A stretch of 64,000 bases of DNA from Actinomycetales bacterium. Lineage in GTDB: Bacteria > Actinomycetota > Actinomycetes > Actinomycetales > Dermatophilaceae. The position numbers and the translations under genes were made by a program. The DNA is taken from NCBI GenBank assembly GCA_002748155.1, contig PDRO01000004.1:54363-118362 (forward strand), written 5' to 3'. Shown piece by piece: positions 61,478-64,000 of the stretch; positions within the stretch are counted from its first letter, which is position 1, and every line of letters starts with the position of its first letter. Under the pieces are notes generated by a model. It was not told where the DNA came from. It ran no database searches and worked only from the letters and a program-made list of their open reading frames with translations.

Positions 61478-62215
61478 TTACTGATCCGGCATGACCGCCG
61501 GACCGGCTGAGTCGGCCGGCCGAGGCTTCTCGGCATCGCCCTCGCGCAGGACATAGCCGACGCGGGAGATCGTGTGGATCAGCGGGCACCCCCGGCCGCC
61601 GTCGATCTTGCGGCGCAGGTAGGAGATGTAGGTCTGGACGTTCGCGTCCCCGCCCTGGGCCTCGAAGCCCCAGACGTGCGCGTGAATCTGTTCCTTGGTC
61701 AGTACCCGGCCGGCGTTGCGGGCGAGCAGATGGAGCAGGTTGAACTCGGTCGGGGTGAGGTTGATCAGCCGGCCGCTCCGGCGGACGGTGTACGCCTGGT
61801 GATCGATTTCCAGGTCGCCGATCCTGACGACGTCCTGCGTAGGCTGCACTCTGCGCAGGATTGCTCGCATCCGGGCGATGAGTTCGTCGATATGGAACGG
61901 CTTGGTCAGGTAGTCGTCGCCCCCGGCGCTCAGTCCGGCGATCTTGTCCTCGGTCGCGTCCCGTGCCGTGAGGTAGACGACCGGTGCGGGTATGCCGCGG
62001 GCGCGGATCCGCTCACACACCTCGAAGCCGTCGATGTCGGGCAGCCCGACGTCGAGCACAATGAGGTCGGGGGCGTCATGGGTGGCGTGGTGGATGGCCG
62101 CGCGGCCGTCTGCCGCCACCTGGGTGCGGAACCCGGCGTACTTGAGCGCCGTCGCAACCAGGTCGGCGAGGAACGGCTCGTCGTCGACCACCAGCACGCG
62201 GCTCTCCCCCTCCAT
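61478..62215 (-). CDS. OmpR/PhoB-family response regulator
   Basis: Regulator of 245 residues. The receiver domain has the acidic pair DD (11-12), phospho-acceptor D55 in VLDVGLPDIDG, and K105 in YLTKPFH; residues 132-235 form a winged-helix DNA-binding domain (LTPTEFNLLHLLARNAGRVL). CATACT lies 7 nt before ATG 62215 and no ribosome site is seen, so translation is probably leaderless. It is divergent from the MMPL transporter, the most likely target besides its own operon. Confidence 0.93.
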   Translation of the reverse strand: MEGESRVLVVDDEPFLADLVATALKYAGFRTQVAADGRAAIHHATHDAPDLIVLDVGLPDIDGFEVCERIRARGIPAPVVYLTARDATEDKIAGLSAGGDDYLTKPFHIDELIARMRAILRRVQPTQDVVRIGDLEIDHQAYTVRRSGRLINLTPTEFNLLHLLARNAGRVLTKEQIHAHVWGFEAQGGDANVQTYISYLRRKIDGGRGCPLIHTISRVGYVLREGDAEKPRPADSAGPAVMPDQ

Positions 62216-62338
62216 GGCGTCCAGTATGCCGGGCTGAGTGATCCGACTCGGTGTCCTCGACCGGGTGAAGACGTCTTGCCAGGGTTTTCCCAGAACGCTC
62301 CCACCACGGCTGGAGAGCGGATCACCAGGCTGACAGTC
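62216..62338. promoter_or_regulatory. Divergent promoter between the two-component system and the MMPL gene
   Basis: 123 nt. Minus-strand -10 CATACT (62228-62223) serves the regulator; CAGGCT (62326-62331) ends 7 nt before the transporter ATG. A perfect 10-bp palindrome AAGACGTCTT lies at 62268-62277, a candidate regulator site. Confidence 0.45.
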
Positions 62339-64000
62339 ATGGACCGGCTATCGCACTTTGTTCTTGCCCGGGTCTCGTGCGTCGTTTACGCGGCGGGTGC
62401 GCTGCTGCTGCTCGGCGGCGTCGCTTTGGCCCTCCTGCTGCCGCGGGTCAGCGAGGCCAATGAGTACCCCGATCTCGACGCCCACCGAGCGAATGAGCGC
62501 ATCGAGCGCCTCGTCGGCACGGGCGGCTACGAACGCCCGCTTGTCCCGGTCGTCAGCTTGCCCGACGACGTCTCCCTGAGCGATGTACATGACGAAGTGG
62601 CTGGCGCTTTCGGGTTAGGGGCCGACGTAGCCGCCGGCCGATTGGCCGGCTTCGACACCGATGGCATCCGGACCGCCGACGGAACGAACTTGTTCGTCGG
62701 CGACGATGGTCGCACCGTGTACGGCCTGATCTACCCTCCGCGGACCAGTGTCGGAGGGCTGCCGGGCAGCGCGATCGGCGAAGGGCCGCAGGTCCAGGAG
62801 CACATGAGCGAGGTCATGCGGGCCGAGCTGCCACCCGGATCTGAGGTCGCCATCACCGGCCTGGACGCCATCGCCACCGGCGCAGATGCCGGGGGTCTGA
62901 ACGTTCCGGTCAAGCTAGTGGTCACGGTGGGGATGGCCTTGGTAGTCATGGCGTGGATCTTCCGTTCGTCACTGGCCTTCGTCCCCCTGCTCATGGCGGT
63001 GCTCGCCGTGCCCATCTCCTTCCTCGGACTATTGGTGGCTAGTCCGTTCATGACCGTGCACGAAACGACGATCATCATGCTGCCGTTGTTCGGCGTGGGT
63101 ATCGCGATCGACTACGCCATCATCGTGGTGAGCCGGTGGCGTGAGGAACAACTGAAGGGGAACGAGCCGGCCGATGCGGTGCACCGTGCTATGTCGACCG
63201 CGGGCGGCGCGGTCGCTTTCAGCGCTACGGCGGTCGCCTTGGGGTTGCTCACGATGGTAGTGCTGCCCATCCCGTTGCTGCGCAGCCTCGGCGTGGGGGC
63301 CATGCTCGTGACCGCGGCCAGCGCCCTGGTGACACTCACGCTGTTGCCGATCGTCCTACGCCGCTATGGGCACCGGATGATCCGGCGTTCCGGCGGGGAC
63401 AATTACCGCGCGGCACAGGAGCGCGCGACGGCGACCTGGGCGCGTTTCTCCGGATGGGTGGTGCGACGACGCTGGCTGGTCGCGGCCGGTAGTGGCGGTG
63501 CCCTGTTGGCGCTGTGCGGGGTCGCGACCCAGCTCAACCTGAACCTGCCGGCCTCCGACGACATGGCCACGAGCGGGCCGGGACGCGTCGGCCTGACAAC
63601 GTTGGCCGATGCCGGGGTACCGTCAGGGGTGCTGAGCTCCTTCGATCTCTTCGTGCCCGAGTCAGCCGACGTGGCTGCGGTGTCCCGGGACCTGGCCTCC
63701 TTGCCGGGGATACGTGGCGTCGTCGCGCCCGGGACGTCGGACTGGACCGGCGCCGGCGGGTCCGTGCTCACCGTCGTCCCCACGGACGAGGCGGGCGTCG
63801 CTGCGGGGCGAAGCACGGTCGAGCGGGTGATTGACACCGTCCCCGAGGGAGTGCTCGTCGGCGGGAACGCCACGCAGCAGATGGAGTATCTCAGCGCCAC
63901 ATACTCGGTCTTCCCGTGGATGATGGCGCTGGTCGCCGTCGTGACCTTCCTGGTGCTCGCCCGGGCATTCCGGTCGGTGCTGCTGCCGATCAAGGCCATC
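62339..64000 (+). CDS. MMPL/RND-family transporter, 3' end beyond the window
   Basis: Open frame of 554 codons to the window edge, beginning MDRLSHFVLARVSCVVYAAG. A first membrane helix (about 14-35) is followed by a 150-residue extracytoplasmic loop, five closely packed helices, including the MMPL motif GIAIDYAIIVVSRWREE, then a second extracytoplasmic part and the start of another helix block. This is the actinobacterial MmpL layout, exporting lipids or drugs by proton force. Being divergent from a two-component system suggests inducible control. The product should be around 700 residues; the rest cannot be judged. Confidence 0.88.
   Translation, partial: MDRLSHFVLARVSCVVYAAGALLLLGGVALALLLPRVSEANEYPDLDAHRANERIERLVGTGGYERPLVPVVSLPDDVSLSDVHDEVAGAFGLGADVAAGRLAGFDTDGIRTADGTNLFVGDDGRTVYGLIYPPRTSVGGLPGSAIGEGPQVQEHMSEVMRAELPPGSEVAITGLDAIATGADAGGLNVPVKLVVTVGMALVVMAWIFRSSLAFVPLLMAVLAVPISFLGLLVASPFMTVHETTIIMLPLFGVGIAIDYAIIVVSRWREEQLKGNEPADAVHRAMSTAGGAVAFSATAVALGLLTMVVLPIPLLRSLGVGAMLVTAASALVTLTLLPIVLRRYGHRMIRRSGGDNYRAAQERATATWARFSGWVVRRRWLVAAGSGGALLALCGVATQLNLNLPASDDMATSGPGRVGLTTLADAGVPSGVLSSFDLFVPESADVAAVSRDLASLPGIRGVVAPGTSDWTGAGGSVLTVVPTDEAGVAAGRSTVERVIDTVPEGVLVGGNATQQMEYLSATYSVFPWMMALVAVVTFLVLARAFRSVLLPIKAI

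Overview
The window reads as chromosomal DNA of a high-GC actinobacterium. Evidence is the very GC-rich third codon positions, the gene order etfB-etfA / cysteine desulfurase-mnmA / ligA-gatCAB / ilvD-ilvBNC-serA-leuB familiar from Actinobacteria, an actinobacterial Ada-AlkA fusion, and many genes whose -10 box lies 6-7 nt before the start codon (leaderless mRNAs). A frequent word, GTATGCC/GGCATAC, suggests a Micrococcales relative (Dermatophilaceae/Intrasporangiaceae-like); that placement is inference only.

Layout. 0.1-2.4 kb: thiolase and the methylmalonyl-CoA mutase chaperone MeaB. 2.6-9.0 kb: glgX-treY-treZ, overlapping genes that turn glycogen into trehalose. 9.2-11.2 kb: the alkylation-repair pair Ada-AlkA and Ogt. 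11.3-12.0 kb: a VapBC toxin-antitoxin pair (minus strand). 12.1-14.2 kb: a second GlgX, divergent from a YbjN-type protein, an enoyl-CoA hydratase and an unusual SRPBCC/YqfO-like fusion. 16.6-21.5 kb: an HSP90 paralogue coupled to a large repeat protein. 21.6-23.4 kb: electron-transfer flavoprotein EtfBA.

23.6-26.6 kb (lipoprotein, acetyltransferase, glutamate dehydrogenase) and 29.3-31.6 kb (MarR-like regulator and a nitrilase-superfamily protein with an unrecognised N-terminus) look like insertions into the conserved order. They have lower GC, different codon use and almost none of the GTATGCC words. Between them lie cysteine desulfurase and MnmA (tRNA 2-thiouridine). 31.8-43.7 kb: MetE-like protein, L,D-transpeptidase, DNA ligase LigA, a Nudix/winged-helix protein with a roughly 100-residue lysine-rich tail, GatCAB, acyl-CoA thioesterase, YrhK-like protein and a SixA-like phosphatase.

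43.8-59.0 kb is a branched-chain amino acid and serine block: ilvD, an ABC exporter, ilvB-ilvN-ilvC, serA, leuB, ilvE, a HAD phosphatase and cimA (citramalate synthase), implying isoleucine synthesis from pyruvate plus acetyl-CoA through CimA-LeuCD-LeuB-IlvBNCDE. Two transcription attenuators are visible, each a short Val/Ile/Leu-rich leader peptide followed by a GC hairpin and T5: one before ilvB, one before cimA. A third, less clear leader lies before ilvE. 60.0-64.0 kb: an OmpR-type two-component system (minus strand) divergent from an MMPL/RND transporter that runs off the window end. I saw no rRNA, tRNA, CRISPR array, insertion sequence or prophage.
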